From Effusibacillus consociatus (GTDB lineage: Bacteria; Bacillota; Bacilli; Tumebacillales; Effusibacillaceae): DNA of 64,000 nucleotides. Each line of letters starts with the position of its first letter. The first letter of the stretch is position 1. Under the pieces are notes generated by a model. It saw nothing but the letters and a program-made list of their open reading frames with translations, had not been told where the DNA came from and searched no databases. Of this stretch, positions 33,585 through 42,612 are shown one piece after another. The position numbers and the translations under genes were made by a program. The stretch lies in the NCBI RefSeq assembly GCF_042652925.1, contig NZ_JBHSHC010000112.1, forward strand, positions 62,001 to 126,000, read 5' to 3'.

Positions 33585-36500
33585 TTGCCAACGAACCAAA
33601 CAATCATAGGTGAAGCCCTGAATAAACGCACCAAAAATTCTAAGCATTACCTTCTCGTGGACGGTTCCTATCAAGCTGTGATTTATTCAGGCGACATCCA
33701 TTATGAGGACGAGGCAGGGAATCTTCACAACATCAACACAGATCTGTTCGATGAAGCTGACTTTGACCAGATCGAAGATCCGGTTTACAAAGGTAAGGTT
33801 CAGGAATTCCGGGAGAAGAAAGCAAAAGTTCGTGATCTGAAGAAGAAGAACTCCCTTGATCGTGCGTTAATGGACTTCCACGCCCTGAAAGTTCCGTTTT
33901 CAGCTTCAATCCCCCGGAACTTCCGAAAAGGATACACCATAGGAAAAGGCCCCGACAAGCTGACATTCAAGCCGGTCGGGACTTCTCCTTCTCAGGGATA
34001 TCGGGAGCCGGATAAAACAAATTGTGTTGTGTATCAAGACCCGTGGAACGATACAGATGTTTGCCTTGAGATTACCGATCGAGGAATCAAGGAAACTCTT
34101 CACCTTAAAACTAACAAAGCCCCGACGAAGTTCACATTTGAAGTGGTCGGGAATCTTGCGGATGATCTGACAGCAGGAATGTTGAAGTTACAGCCTGCAT
34201 GGTTGGAGGACGCGAACGGGACTAGGCGAGACGTTTCCCAAGTGATTCGCCGGGAAAATGAGAAAACATACATCGATATGGTTGCCGATGTAACCGGACT
34301 GACGTATCCAATCATGATTGACCCAACTGTCACTATAGGTTCCGTAGGCACAGGGGTTGGAAAAGATTCTTATTTAAATGATTATGATGCAAGTACGACA
34401 AATCACGGATCGGATACACAATTGCTGTTGGGTACGTCCGCGAACACTTCCGGAGTAACCACTGTTTATTATTCTTTCGACTTGTCTTCTATTACGGGAC
34501 CGGCATCGTCCGCCTATGCGGATATCTATCGATTTTCGCAAACGTCTGTTTCTTTCACTATTTATCATTATGTCGTCAATTCGGACTGGACGGAGTCAAC
34601 ATTAAGCAATGGGAATAAGCCCACAATGACATATCTAAACACCAACACGGCGATTTTCGGTACGGGTGGCGGAAAGGTTCGATTCAACGGACTCGAAGGA
34701 TATGTGAATAAATGGTGGGGGCAAGCATCTAACGGCGGATTTGCCTTAAGAGTAGGGACTGTCACGGGGGAATCACAATCTGTCTATTTCGCGTCAAAAG
34801 AGTATTCTACTAGCTCGACTTACTACCCAACTCTGACAGTTGTGTACAATCCTGCTCCAACCGCCCCAACCGTAACCGCACCAAACGGCGGCGAAACGTG
34901 GAACGCAAGTCACACAATTACATGGAATGGGGCGACAGACCAATCAAGTCCCGAAGTTGATTTGGGATACACATTGGCACAATCTACTTATAATGGACTG
35001 TCTAGTACTGTAACTAAAATTTGGCAAGTATTTACCGTTCCTTCCGATTCAACTTATTTGGATAGCGTTGAGTGGAAATTGAACGGATACACTTCACCCG
35101 ACCAGTACAGGGTGTCTATTTATAACGTAGATGCAAACGACAATGTAACAACGGAGGTTTGGGGAATTAACCAATCACACGCACAAACAGGAACGCCACC
35201 GCCGCTTTCGGTAGGCATTAGCTTAACAGCGGGCGCAAAGTATGCGTTAAGTTTTGGTTATATATCACCGTACAACAGCATTTCGCTTTCACAAGCGGAT
35301 AAAACAGGCAGTACAGTGCGTTATTACAATGGCTCCTATGGATCAATAGTTAACTCTACGCTCCGTGCAAGATTAAATTTTGCAACAAAATCACCAAGTC
35401 AATTGCAATACCAAATCCAATATTCAGGGGATAACGGGGCAACCTGGTCGGACATTGTGGCATTAACGGCGGCGGGCGCGACGAGTTACACCTACGATTT
35501 TACGAGCAAACCGCAAACCTCGACCGCATTAATACGGATTCGGGCATATGACGGATCGGCTTATGGAGCTTGGGATCAAAGCAACGGCGTGTTCTCTATT
35601 ATCCATAACACGGCACCCACAGCGCCGACGAACCTCGCTCCGGCGAACGGAACACCGGTTGACAGGGCATTGGTTCAACGTCTTTCTTGGCAACACAACG
35701 ACCCGAACGCACCGGACCCACAGAGTAAGTTCGATCTCCAGTGGAGATTACAGGCAACGCCCGCTAATCCATGGAACACCGTCACGCAAGTAACGACGAA
35801 TCAGTATTGGGACGCTCCGGCCAATACATTCCCGAGGGGAACCATTGAATGGCAAGTTCGGACGTATGACCAAGCCGGGCTTTCCGGTCCATATTCAGCA
35901 CAGCAAACCTTCTTTGCCGGAGATAAGCCAGCTAACCCGACGATCACGGACCCGGCAAATAACGGAACGGTCGCTATAGCAAGACCAACGGTGCAATGGT
36001 CTAGTTCCGGACAAACAAACTACCAGTTGCAGATCAAACAAGGGTCTACCGTTGTGTGGGATTCCGGGTACGTAGTAAGCACCAATAAAGCGGTGACGGT
36101 AGGGACAGACCTTTCAAACAACACGACATACACTGCGAACCTGAGAATCAAGAATGCAGACGGTCTTTGGAGCGATTACGTGACGAATACTTTCACGGTG
36201 TCCTTTACGCCGCCTGCAACTCCTACGATCACGGCCACTGCACAGACCGGATACATTGCTATCGCAATCACAAACCCAACTCCGACCGGCGCTCAGCCAA
36301 CGGTTTCCGGAAACGATGTTTACCGGAGGAAAGTCGGGGACACGGCCTGGACCCGAATCAAAACGGGAGTTGCAAACAACGGAACTTACAACGATTATGC
36401 GGTCGCTTCGGGTGTCACTTATGAGTACTATGTGAGAGCTCAGGGAAGTAACACGACCTACACCGATAGCACGACTGCAAGTTCCAGCATTACGCTGACC

Positions 36501-36869
36501 GGAGTGTGGCTGCATGACGTTGCGGATCCGGTGGGCACACTGTACAACTTCCAGTGGGACGGCGACGGAAGAAGCTCAACCTGGAAACCCGAAGGCGGAC
36601 TGATGAAGTATGACGGACGGGATCTGCCGGTTGCGGAGTTTGGAACCATGACTGAACAGTCGGCAACGGTTCAACTGGATCTTCGTAAAGAGGATTCTGA
36701 TTACGCAAAACTTCAAACTCTGATTTTCGGACTTGGGACCCTCTGCTACCGAGATGGAAACGGGCGTAAGATCTTTGGGGTTGTGTTTGAACTTCCTGAG
36801 AATGACCAAATGTGGGGACGAAAGACCACGATTCGTGTCGATGCGATCGATCATGAGGAGGCGGTCTGA
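33585..36869 (+). CDS. DNRLRE / fibronectin-like tail protein, 1094 aa
   Basis: The start (TTG after GGGGGGTGAG) reads like a wall-protein N-terminus (LLVDGSYQAVIYSGDIHYED). A DNRLRE-type beta domain follows (DSYLNDYDASTTNHGSDTQL, about 260-430), then several fibronectin-III-like modules with APTAPTVTAPNGG, TAPTAPTNLAPANGTP and KPANPTITDPANN linkers, and a final tail-specific domain (TEQSATVQLDLRKEDSDYAK). The second module is interrupted by about 140 residues. It probably forms the distal tail and host contact region. Confidence 0.78.
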   Translation: MPTNQTIIGEALNKRTKNSKHYLLVDGSYQAVIYSGDIHYEDEAGNLHNINTDLFDEADFDQIEDPVYKGKVQEFREKKAKVRDLKKKNSLDRALMDFHALKVPFSASIPRNFRKGYTIGKGPDKLTFKPVGTSPSQGYREPDKTNCVVYQDPWNDTDVCLEITDRGIKETLHLKTNKAPTKFTFEVVGNLADDLTAGMLKLQPAWLEDANGTRRDVSQVIRRENEKTYIDMVADVTGLTYPIMIDPTVTIGSVGTGVGKDSYLNDYDASTTNHGSDTQLLLGTSANTSGVTTVYYSFDLSSITGPASSAYADIYRFSQTSVSFTIYHYVVNSDWTESTLSNGNKPTMTYLNTNTAIFGTGGGKVRFNGLEGYVNKWWGQASNGGFALRVGTVTGESQSVYFASKEYSTSSTYYPTLTVVYNPAPTAPTVTAPNGGETWNASHTITWNGATDQSSPEVDLGYTLAQSTYNGLSSTVTKIWQVFTVPSDSTYLDSVEWKLNGYTSPDQYRVSIYNVDANDNVTTEVWGINQSHAQTGTPPPLSVGISLTAGAKYALSFGYISPYNSISLSQADKTGSTVRYYNGSYGSIVNSTLRARLNFATKSPSQLQYQIQYSGDNGATWSDIVALTAAGATSYTYDFTSKPQTSTALIRIRAYDGSAYGAWDQSNGVFSIIHNTAPTAPTNLAPANGTPVDRALVQRLSWQHNDPNAPDPQSKFDLQWRLQATPANPWNTVTQVTTNQYWDAPANTFPRGTIEWQVRTYDQAGLSGPYSAQQTFFAGDKPANPTITDPANNGTVAIARPTVQWSSSGQTNYQLQIKQGSTVVWDSGYVVSTNKAVTVGTDLSNNTTYTANLRIKNADGLWSDYVTNTFTVSFTPPATPTITATAQTGYIAIAITNPTPTGAQPTVSGNDVYRRKVGDTAWTRIKTGVANNGTYNDYAVASGVTYEYYVRAQGSNTTYTDSTTASSSITLTGVWLHDVADPVGTLYNFQWDGDGRSSTWKPEGGLMKYDGRDLPVAEFGTMTEQSATVQLDLRKEDSDYAKLQTLIFGLGTLCYRDGNGRKIFGVVFELPENDQMWGRKTTIRVDAIDHEEAV

Positions 36870-37978
36870 TGCTCTCACTTTCCAGGAACGGGTACACTGC
36901 TGATGACGTAAAGAAAGCCCTTCACGCTGCCAATCGGCAATTGGCTTTCAAATACGAACTGTTGGACAATACGAACAAGCATAAAGCCTGGCTAACCAAT
37001 GTCATGCCTGGAAGTAAGGTCGCTTATAACGTGTTCAACGAGATTAAACGAACGGCCACATTCCAGATCAGAGATGATGGAAGTATAAACTTCCTCAGTG
37101 ATCGAATTAAGCCTTGGGTTCTTCTCCGGATGTCAGGAGGGTGGGCGGAGTTTCCGAAAGGTGTCTTTCTTCTGTCCACCCCCAAAAGATCAGCCGGGGC
37201 AACCAGTTCCGTCTTCCGTAATATCGAAGCTTACGACCAGCTACAGGTTCTTAAGGATGATAAAGTCGAAGATCGGTACACAATTGTTGCAGGAACAAAC
37301 TATATCACGCGCGTCAAAACGCTTCTTGACAATGCCGGAATTACACTGCAGAACCTAACTGCTACCGATAAAACACTTCCTGCTGACCGTGACTGGGAGC
37401 CCGGAACTTCAAAACTTCAAATTATCAATGACTTATTGGGAGCGATCAACTATCGCTCCCTTTGGTTTGATGATGATGGTTTTGCGATTGCACAGCCGTA
37501 TGTCTCCCCAACCGTCCGGGCCAGTGAGTACACCTATAAGACGGATAAGGAAAGTGTGATTCTTCCGGGTGCCGAGCATGAATTGGATTTGTTCAAGATT
37601 CCAAATAAATGGGTTCTGTACGTGTCGGAAGCGGATCGGTCCCCGCTTCGATCAGTTTATACCAATACAAATGCCAACAGCCCAACGAGTACTGTTTCAA
37701 GAGGACGGATAATTATGGCCGATCCAAAACAAGTGGATGCGGCTGATCAGACGACGTTGGATACTTTAGTACAGAGGGAAGCGTTCGAAGCGTCACAGGT
37801 GTATGAGGCGGTGGAGTTTGAAACGGGGATTATGCCTTTTCATAGCGACTCTGATGTATTCACGTTGGAGCACACCAAGCTGGGGATTTCAGCGAAATTC
37901 TCTGAGGTATCATGGGAGTTTGAGTTTCGAGCTACAGCTCCAATGAAACACCGGATTAGGCGGGTGATTACCATATGA
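36869..37978 (+). CDS. Tail tip / baseplate hub-like protein, 369 aa
   Basis: ATG after GAGGAGGCGGTCTG overlap. Modules RTATFQIRDDGSINFLSDRIKPWVLLRM, FPKGVFLLSTPKRS and LQIINDLLGAINYRSLWFDDDGF are those of hub proteins in related phages (gp18/Tal-like in location). No peptidase motif seen. Overlaps the next gene. Confidence 0.75.
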   Translation: MLSLSRNGYTADDVKKALHAANRQLAFKYELLDNTNKHKAWLTNVMPGSKVAYNVFNEIKRTATFQIRDDGSINFLSDRIKPWVLLRMSGGWAEFPKGVFLLSTPKRSAGATSSVFRNIEAYDQLQVLKDDKVEDRYTIVAGTNYITRVKTLLDNAGITLQNLTATDKTLPADRDWEPGTSKLQIINDLLGAINYRSLWFDDDGFAIAQPYVSPTVRASEYTYKTDKESVILPGAEHELDLFKIPNKWVLYVSEADRSPLRSVYTNTNANSPTSTVSRGRIIMADPKQVDAADQTTLDTLVQREAFEASQVYEAVEFETGIMPFHSDSDVFTLEHTKLGISAKFSEVSWEFEFRATAPMKHRIRRVITI

Positions 37979-38226
37979 GTGATGCCGATGATCTGTTTAA
38001 TATTCTCAACCCAGATGACAAGCAGGGGAATACCTTCCCTGCTTTTCGTTTGGGAACAATCCCAACCGGATATACTTCTGGCCGTCCAACAGTTCTATTC
38101 GATGGTGAGACAACAGCAAGTTCTCGAAAGTATCCTTACTTGTCCAGCTACACCCCAGCCGCAAACGACAAAGTTCTATTGGGCAGAGTTGGGAACGGCT
38201 GGGCTATCTTAGGCAAAATCATTTAG
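37975..38226 (+). CDS. Small OB-fold-like tail protein, 83 aa
   Basis: ATGA overlap. PTVLFDGETTASSRKYPYLSSY and ANDKVLLGRVGNGWAILGKI is the pattern of the small OB-fold spike-like proteins that follow hub genes. Confidence 0.7.
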   Translation: MSDADDLFNILNPDDKQGNTFPAFRLGTIPTGYTSGRPTVLFDGETTASSRKYPYLSSYTPAANDKVLLGRVGNGWAILGKII

Positions 38227-38238
38227 GGGAGTGATTTT

Positions 38239-38724
38239 ATGTTGAAGGCTTTAAACCTGGACAATATTTTTAAATTCGAAACGGGGGTGGCAGCTTTGAT
38301 TGGTGGCGGACTAGGAGGATTGATTGAAGTATTGTACGGGCCAAATCATTTATTGATGATCCTTATTTTGGCGGGTGCGATTGGTTTCGATTGGCTTTCT
38401 GGAACCCGGGCCGCTAAAAAAGACGGCACCTATTCGTCCGAATATGGCATCGATGGTGTGATACGAACCATTGTAATGCTTTTCCTCCCAGCATTTGCGA
38501 ATCTACTTGATAAGGCATTCCAGACTCCAGGCGTTATTTTTTACGGAATCACATTGGCTTTGATTTACCACACGTGGCAAAGTTTCGCGGCGAACTCGAT
38601 CAGAGCCGGTTGGGGGAAGTGGATCCCGGAGTTCATTTTCAAATCAGTTGAATCGGAGCTACAGGCAAAGATGAACCGAGCAATGCAGCGACATCAATCG
38701 GGAGAGAAAGGAGAATCGAAATGA
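38239..38724 (+). CDS. Holin, phage lysis family 1 type
   Basis: 161 residues with AAGGGGAGTGAT upstream. Three hydrophobic segments at about 14-32, 36-55 and 76-110 with GFDWLSGTRAAKKDGTYSSE between them is the toxin-secretion/phage lysis holin family. The charged C-terminus overlaps the amidase start. It makes membrane holes that release or activate the lysin. Confidence 0.9.
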   Translation: MLKALNLDNIFKFETGVAALIGGGLGGLIEVLYGPNHLLMILILAGAIGFDWLSGTRAAKKDGTYSSEYGIDGVIRTIVMLFLPAFANLLDKAFQTPGVIFYGITLALIYHTWQSFAANSIRAGWGKWIPEFIFKSVESELQAKMNRAMQRHQSGEKGESK

Positions 38725-39389
38725 AAGTATGTATCGATCCTGGACATGGCGGAAGTGATCCGGGGGCGGTCGGGAATGGCTTGAGAGAATGTGATCTTAC
38801 GCTGAATGTAGCTTTGAAACTGCGTGACATTCTTTTGTCTGACGATCGATTTCAAGTTGTAATGACAAGAACATCAGATGTATTCGTGGATCTGTCTGAA
38901 CGGGCCAGGATCGCGAATCGGGAAAACTGTGATTTCTTTGTCTCAATTCATTTCAATGCCTTCAACGGAAAAGCATACGGAACAGAAGTGTTGGACTACA
39001 ATGGAACTGGCATTGGTCGGGTAGTAGGGCAGACCTTCGTTGACATCCTCGAAGCAGAAGAAGGGCTGTATGACCGCGGAGTGAAAGCCACGCATAGCAC
39101 CTTTGCAGTGATTCGGGAGACCAAGTGTCCAGCTATTATCACGGAATCCTGCTTCATTGACTCCGCCTCCGACATCCAGCACTTTGATACTTCGGAAGAA
39201 CGGGAAAAACTTGCCCGCTACCATTACCGCGCCATATGTGCCGGTTTCGGAATGGAACCGAAGCAAGAAGCAACCAAACCGAAAATTTGCTACTACGTTA
39301 CGGGTGGATTTGGTGAAGGTAGCAAAGCATCACAAGAGTTTGAAACGTTCATGCGGTCTAAAGGTTGGTACTATGACAAGAAATATTAA
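38721..39389 (+). CDS. N-acetylmuramoyl-L-alanine amidase (endolysin)
   Basis: 222 residues. VCIDPGHGGSDPGAVGNGL, H in SIHFNAF and ITESCFIDSASD (metal-binding Glu) make an Amidase_3 zinc hydrolase; the C-terminal 35 residues CYYVTGGFGEGSKASQEF look like a half SPOR-type wall-binding unit. No signal peptide, so it depends on the holin. Confidence 0.92.
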   Translation: MKVCIDPGHGGSDPGAVGNGLRECDLTLNVALKLRDILLSDDRFQVVMTRTSDVFVDLSERARIANRENCDFFVSIHFNAFNGKAYGTEVLDYNGTGIGRVVGQTFVDILEAEEGLYDRGVKATHSTFAVIRETKCPAIITESCFIDSASDIQHFDTSEEREKLARYHYRAICAGFGMEPKQEATKPKICYYVTGGFGEGSKASQEFETFMRSKGWYYDKKY

Positions 39390-39403
39390 GGAGAGTGGAA
39401 AAA

Positions 39404-39667
39404 ATGATTGAATTTGATATCGCTGCAGTGATTGCAGACCCAAGAGTCGGTATTGTGCCGGCTCTTATCTTTTTGGGACTGATGCTCAAAAGCGGAGGGT
39501 TTCCGACTAAGTGGATACCAACGGTAATTGCAAGTGTGGGGATCGCGCTTGGAATCGTGTTTTACACCCAACAGCACGGATATGTAGGAGCTGGTTTAAT
39601 CGGTCTCTTGTATGCTGCCATTGCTGTGGGAATCCATAGCGGCACCAAAAACACATTGGGACAATAA
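39404..39667 (+). CDS. Second small holin-like membrane protein, 87 aa
   Basis: ATG 39404 after AAGGAGAGTGG. Three hydrophobic stretches (VGIVPALIFLGLML, WIPTVIASVGIALGIVFY, AGLIGLLYAAIAVGI) with an N-terminal amphipathic helix match class II-III holins found downstream of lysins. Terminator follows. Confidence 0.75.
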   Translation: MIEFDIAAVIADPRVGIVPALIFLGLMLKSGGFPTKWIPTVIASVGIALGIVFYTQQHGYVGAGLIGLLYAAIAVGIHSGTKNTLGQ

Positions 39668-39673
39668 TGTATA

Positions 39674-39699
39674 CCCCGGCTTCGGCTGGGGCTTTTTTC
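39674..39699 (+). terminator. Terminator after the lysis cassette
   Basis: CCCCGGC-TTCG-GCTGGGG then CTTTTTTC. Ends the late operon. Confidence 0.85.
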
Positions 39700-39772
39700 T
39701 TTGGAAGGAATTTCAATATTGATCGCGAATAGGATTGAATTGTCATAAATGAGATAGGGGGAAGTGTAGAAA

Positions 39773-40705
39773 ATGTGGATGACTTTAGGAATTTTATCTT
39801 TCTTGGCGTTCATTGTTCTTGCGGTCTACGGCTTTATTTGTCTTGTGAAAAAGAATGGCCGAGCCAAAAAAGCCTGGTTAGCCTCGTTAGTAGCGTTTAT
39901 TCTGTTTTTTATTGGCGCGGTCAATGATTCCGAGCAGCCGACAGAAAAACAAACTGCGAACGTGGAGTCGAAAAAAGAGCAAGTTAGTGCGAAGCCAACT
40001 GCAATCGATAATACACCACAAGCACAGACCAGTGCTCCTGTGGTTAATCCTGCCCGACTTAAAGCGAAAGTATTGTCGGTGACCGACGGGGATACTTTTA
40101 AAATAAACTTAAATGGGAAAGAGGAGACCGTTCGGATGATTCTGGTGGACACACCGGAAACCAAACATCCTGATAAACCTGTTCAACCGTTTGGGCCAGA
40201 AGCCTCGAAATTCTCTTCCGAGCTGTTGACAGGAAAGGAAGTAGAACTGGAGAAAGATGTTTCCGAACGGGACAAATATGGTCGGCTCCTTTTCTATGTG
40301 TATGTTGACGGAAAGTCCGTTCAGGAGCAACTTTTAGAAAAAGGGCTTGCGCGAGTTGCGGTTTACCCACCGGACGTGAAGTACGTAGACCAATATCGTG
40401 CGATCCAGGATAAGGCTCGAAAAGCCGGGGTTGGTATTTGGTCAATCGAGAATTACGCTCGGGATGACGGGTATCACCCGGAGGTACAGAGACCGACTAC
40501 TCAACCGACTCAAGAACCAACGAAAACACAACAGCAACCACAACCAGCTCCACAGCCTGCACCAGCTCCGCAACCGCAGCCAAGCAATGTTTATTATAAA
40601 AACTGCTCGGAAGCAAGAGCAGCCGGTGCTGCACCCTTGCATAGAGGTGATCCGGGCTATCGAACTGCACTGGATCGTGACGGAGACGGTGTTGCTTGCG
40701 AATAA
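39773..40705 (+). CDS. Staphylococcal-nuclease-like membrane/exported protein with Excalibur domain
   Basis: 310 residues. Two membrane helices (about 5-25 and 34-50), a Lys/Thr linker, an SNase domain (VTDGDTFKINL, R in VRMILVDTPET, DKYGRLLFYVY) at about 97-225, a Pro/Gln-rich linker and a C-terminal Excalibur calcium motif (NCSEARAAGAAPLHRGDPGY ... DRDGDGVACE). Such nucleases degrade outside DNA. Located between lysis genes and the accessory arm with its own spacing and terminator, so likely a lysogenic-conversion gene. Confidence 0.88.
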   Translation: MWMTLGILSFLAFIVLAVYGFICLVKKNGRAKKAWLASLVAFILFFIGAVNDSEQPTEKQTANVESKKEQVSAKPTAIDNTPQAQTSAPVVNPARLKAKVLSVTDGDTFKINLNGKEETVRMILVDTPETKHPDKPVQPFGPEASKFSSELLTGKEVELEKDVSERDKYGRLLFYVYVDGKSVQEQLLEKGLARVAVYPPDVKYVDQYRAIQDKARKAGVGIWSIENYARDDGYHPEVQRPTTQPTQEPTKTQQQPQPAPQPAPAPQPQPSNVYYKNCSEARAAGAAPLHRGDPGYRTALDRDGDGVACE

Positions 40706-40716
40706 TACGGAATTTT

Positions 40717-40748
40717 CCTCCTGCCCTTCGGGGTGGGAGGTTTTTTTA
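40717..40748 (+). terminator. Terminator after the nuclease gene
   Basis: CCTCCTGCCC-TTCG-GGGTGGGAGG followed by seven T. Strong. Confidence 0.88.
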
Positions 40749-40762
40749 TTTTGTGGCAAAAT

Positions 40763-40776
40763 CGAACATATATTCG
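40763..40776 (+). promoter_or_regulatory. LexA (DinR) box
   Basis: CGAACATATATTCG, one mismatch from the Bacillus consensus CGAAC-N4-GTTCG, 18 bases before the ATG of the following gene. The same 14 bases recur at 44442. Confidence 0.8.
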
Positions 40777-40794
40777 TATTTGTGAGGTATCATC

Positions 40795-41133
40795 ATGAGA
40801 GCAACCGAGTTAATGCGCGAGAAGTTACTCCGCACCATCATGCTAAGGTGGATTTTGGAGGACGCTAAAGAGATCAAGCAAACGCTCCCGCGGGGTGAAA
40901 TGTGGACGAAAGGATTGCTTCAGCCGCTGCATGAAAAGCTTACAAATGAGATGGTGGAGATAAAGCGCGCCCTCAATTCGAACGCTTTTTTTATTGTGGA
41001 GGAAGAATGGCGGCCGCTCGATGTTTATATCAAGTATAAAGAGAACGGTTATGAACGCGAAGTTGTATTTATGATGGCAATGCTCGAAGCGGAGGCACAG
41101 GGAAGGTTGGAGCATATGGCCAAGTTATTATGA
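40795..41133 (+). CDS. SOS-controlled unknown protein, paralog A, 112 aa
   Basis: MRATELMREKLLRTIMLRWI, a GEMW motif near 36-39, then EMVEIKRALNSNAFFIVEEE and a beta stretch, ending LEAEAQGRLEHM. Clearly related over its whole length to the gene at 44473. Charged, mixed alpha/beta, no catalytic motif. The LexA box predicts damage induction. I do not know the family. Confidence 0.7.
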   Translation: MRATELMREKLLRTIMLRWILEDAKEIKQTLPRGEMWTKGLLQPLHEKLTNEMVEIKRALNSNAFFIVEEEWRPLDVYIKYKENGYEREVVFMMAMLEAEAQGRLEHMAKLL

Positions 41134-41390
41134 CGTAGGCATCCTCTCGCAGCTGTCGAATATTGTCATATAAAAGAGAAAAGTATTATCTCTATCGAGA
41201 AGGAAAAAACATGAATCTTTATCGAATATGTAAACTCAAGATATTAACAACATTTCAATATGGAAAATTTGTTCGGGTTCATGTATGATGAATACCGAAC
41301 AAAATTTCACATCTGATGAATCTGACCTGTCATCTGTTGGCTATATTGGTTAATAGGATAAGGTACACAGATAAAAGGCGGTGAGCTCAG
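41134..41390. promoter_or_regulatory. Intergenic operator region with 13-bp inverted repeat
   Basis: AAATTTGTTCGG (arms within 41264-41276) faces CCGAACAAAATTT (41295-41307) with 12 of 13 positions paired and an 18-base spacer. It lies 83 bases before the Panacea antitoxin gene; autoregulation of the TA pair is the simplest reading. The arms contain CCGAACA, distantly like a LexA half-site. No gene seen in the rest of this gap. Confidence 0.6.
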
Positions 41391-41885
41391 ATGGCGAAGA
41401 TTTTCGATTTTATAAGCAAGAAGGCGGAGAGGGAAATGGGAAAAACAACAATCTTTGAAGTAGCCAAGGCGTTTCTGTCTCTTGAGGCTATGACACATAA
41501 AAAACTTCAAAAACTCTGCTACTATGCTTATTCGTGGCATCTGACCCTTCAGGGCGAACGTCTCTTTAGAAATAATTTTGAAGCATGGATTCACGGACCG
41601 GTTGACCCGGGGTTATATAGCGAATACAAGCACTTTGGCTGGCAGACAATTCCTCAAGAAGATCAGTCTCCGATAGAAGGAGAACTGATGGAGTTCATAC
41701 AGGAAGTGTATGACTCCTATGGTCATCTTGACGGTGACGAGTTGGAATTTCTGACTCACAAGGAAGATCCTTGGATGGAGGCTCGTGGTAGTATTCCTGA
41801 ATACGTTCCGTGCAATAACCGAATCAAAGACGAGGTTATAAAAGATTACTATCTCAAGGAGCTCGAAAATGGGCAAATTGAGTAG
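41391..41885 (+). CDS. Panacea-domain (SocA/GepA-type) antitoxin
   Basis: 164 residues. ITHKKLQKLCYYAYSWHLTL-like block (MTHKKLQKLCYYAYSWHLTL), then FEAWIHGPVDPGLYSEYK and the final DPWMEARG is the DUF4065/Panacea pattern; this domain neutralises many unrelated toxins. GGCGGTGAGC precedes the ATG. It overlaps the next gene by 17 bases, as TA pairs do. Confidence 0.85.
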   Translation: MAKIFDFISKKAEREMGKTTIFEVAKAFLSLEAMTHKKLQKLCYYAYSWHLTLQGERLFRNNFEAWIHGPVDPGLYSEYKHFGWQTIPQEDQSPIEGELMEFIQEVYDSYGHLDGDELEFLTHKEDPWMEARGSIPEYVPCNNRIKDEVIKDYYLKELENGQIE

Positions 41886-42474
41886 AATCCCAAAGGCCCA
41901 ATCCCAATCTTCCGTAAAAAAGAAACATAACTTCTTAGCGGAAGAGCGAAAACAAGAGATATCCAAATTACATGAGGGCCAAATTTGGTTCAACTATCAT
42001 TATTTGGATCTCCAACATCAGGCGTTTAATTGTGGAGGAACCGATCGTGGTTGGTTCCTTCATCTTTTTGAGAACCTCAGGGAGATATCACGTTTAAGCA
42101 GAAATGAGTTCGTGGTTCAACAAAGGCAGCACTACGATGTGCATCCGCATGATTGGAAGAAAACAGCTTATATCTACGATCTTCCCGAAGGTATGCTGGA
42201 ACAGTTGGGAGAGGATAAATGCATCCAATTCCGCCTTTCTTCCTCCGGCGGAAGAGTACACGGATTTATGATTGAAAACAGGTTTTATGTCGTGTGGTTG
42301 GACCCGCATCATAACTTGTACCCTGATCAAAGATTTGGAGGTCTAAAATTCTTCGATAAACCACTGAATCCCTACGAAGAACTATTGCTGCAATATAAAG
42401 AGCTAGAAAAGAAATACAATGAATTGAGCGAGATACTTGACGCCTATACGACGCCGGATTCATCTGCTTCTTGA
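41869..42474 (+). CDS. Predicted toxin partner of the Panacea antitoxin, 201 aa
   Basis: AAGGAGCTCG stands before the ATG inside the antitoxin gene. Basic N-terminus, HEGQIWFNYHYLDLQHQAFN, a central RQHYDVHPHDWKK, then FRLSSSGGRVHGFMIENRFYVVWLDPHHNLYP and a coiled-coil tail. The HGF...VVWLDPxHxLY pattern recalls RelE-like RNase cores, but I am not sure. Toxin status is inferred from the gene pair. Confidence 0.65.
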   Translation: MGKLSRIPKAQSQSSVKKKHNFLAEERKQEISKLHEGQIWFNYHYLDLQHQAFNCGGTDRGWFLHLFENLREISRLSRNEFVVQQRQHYDVHPHDWKKTAYIYDLPEGMLEQLGEDKCIQFRLSSSGGRVHGFMIENRFYVVWLDPHHNLYPDQRFGGLKFFDKPLNPYEELLLQYKELEKKYNELSEILDAYTTPDSSAS

Positions 42475-42496
42475 AGCTGATGGTCCGGTTTCTTTT

Positions 42497-42538
42497 TCCA
42501 CATCGTATCCACATGTTGTCCACATTAAATTGTGAACA
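42497..42538 (+). repeat. Three TCCACA boxes at 11-bp spacing
   Basis: TCCACA at 42497, 42508 and 42519, followed by an inverted TGTGAACA at 42531. The contexts GTATCCACA and TTGTCCACA are each one base from a DnaA box. The array lies before the HTH gene at 42613 and may be its operator or bind DnaA. Confidence 0.5.
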
Positions 42539-42612
42539 CCTACAATTTTCGCCGTTTTTCGCCAAAGGATTCGACAGTCACGAAATCGAATATCCCGAGT
42601 GAGGTGGGGGAT

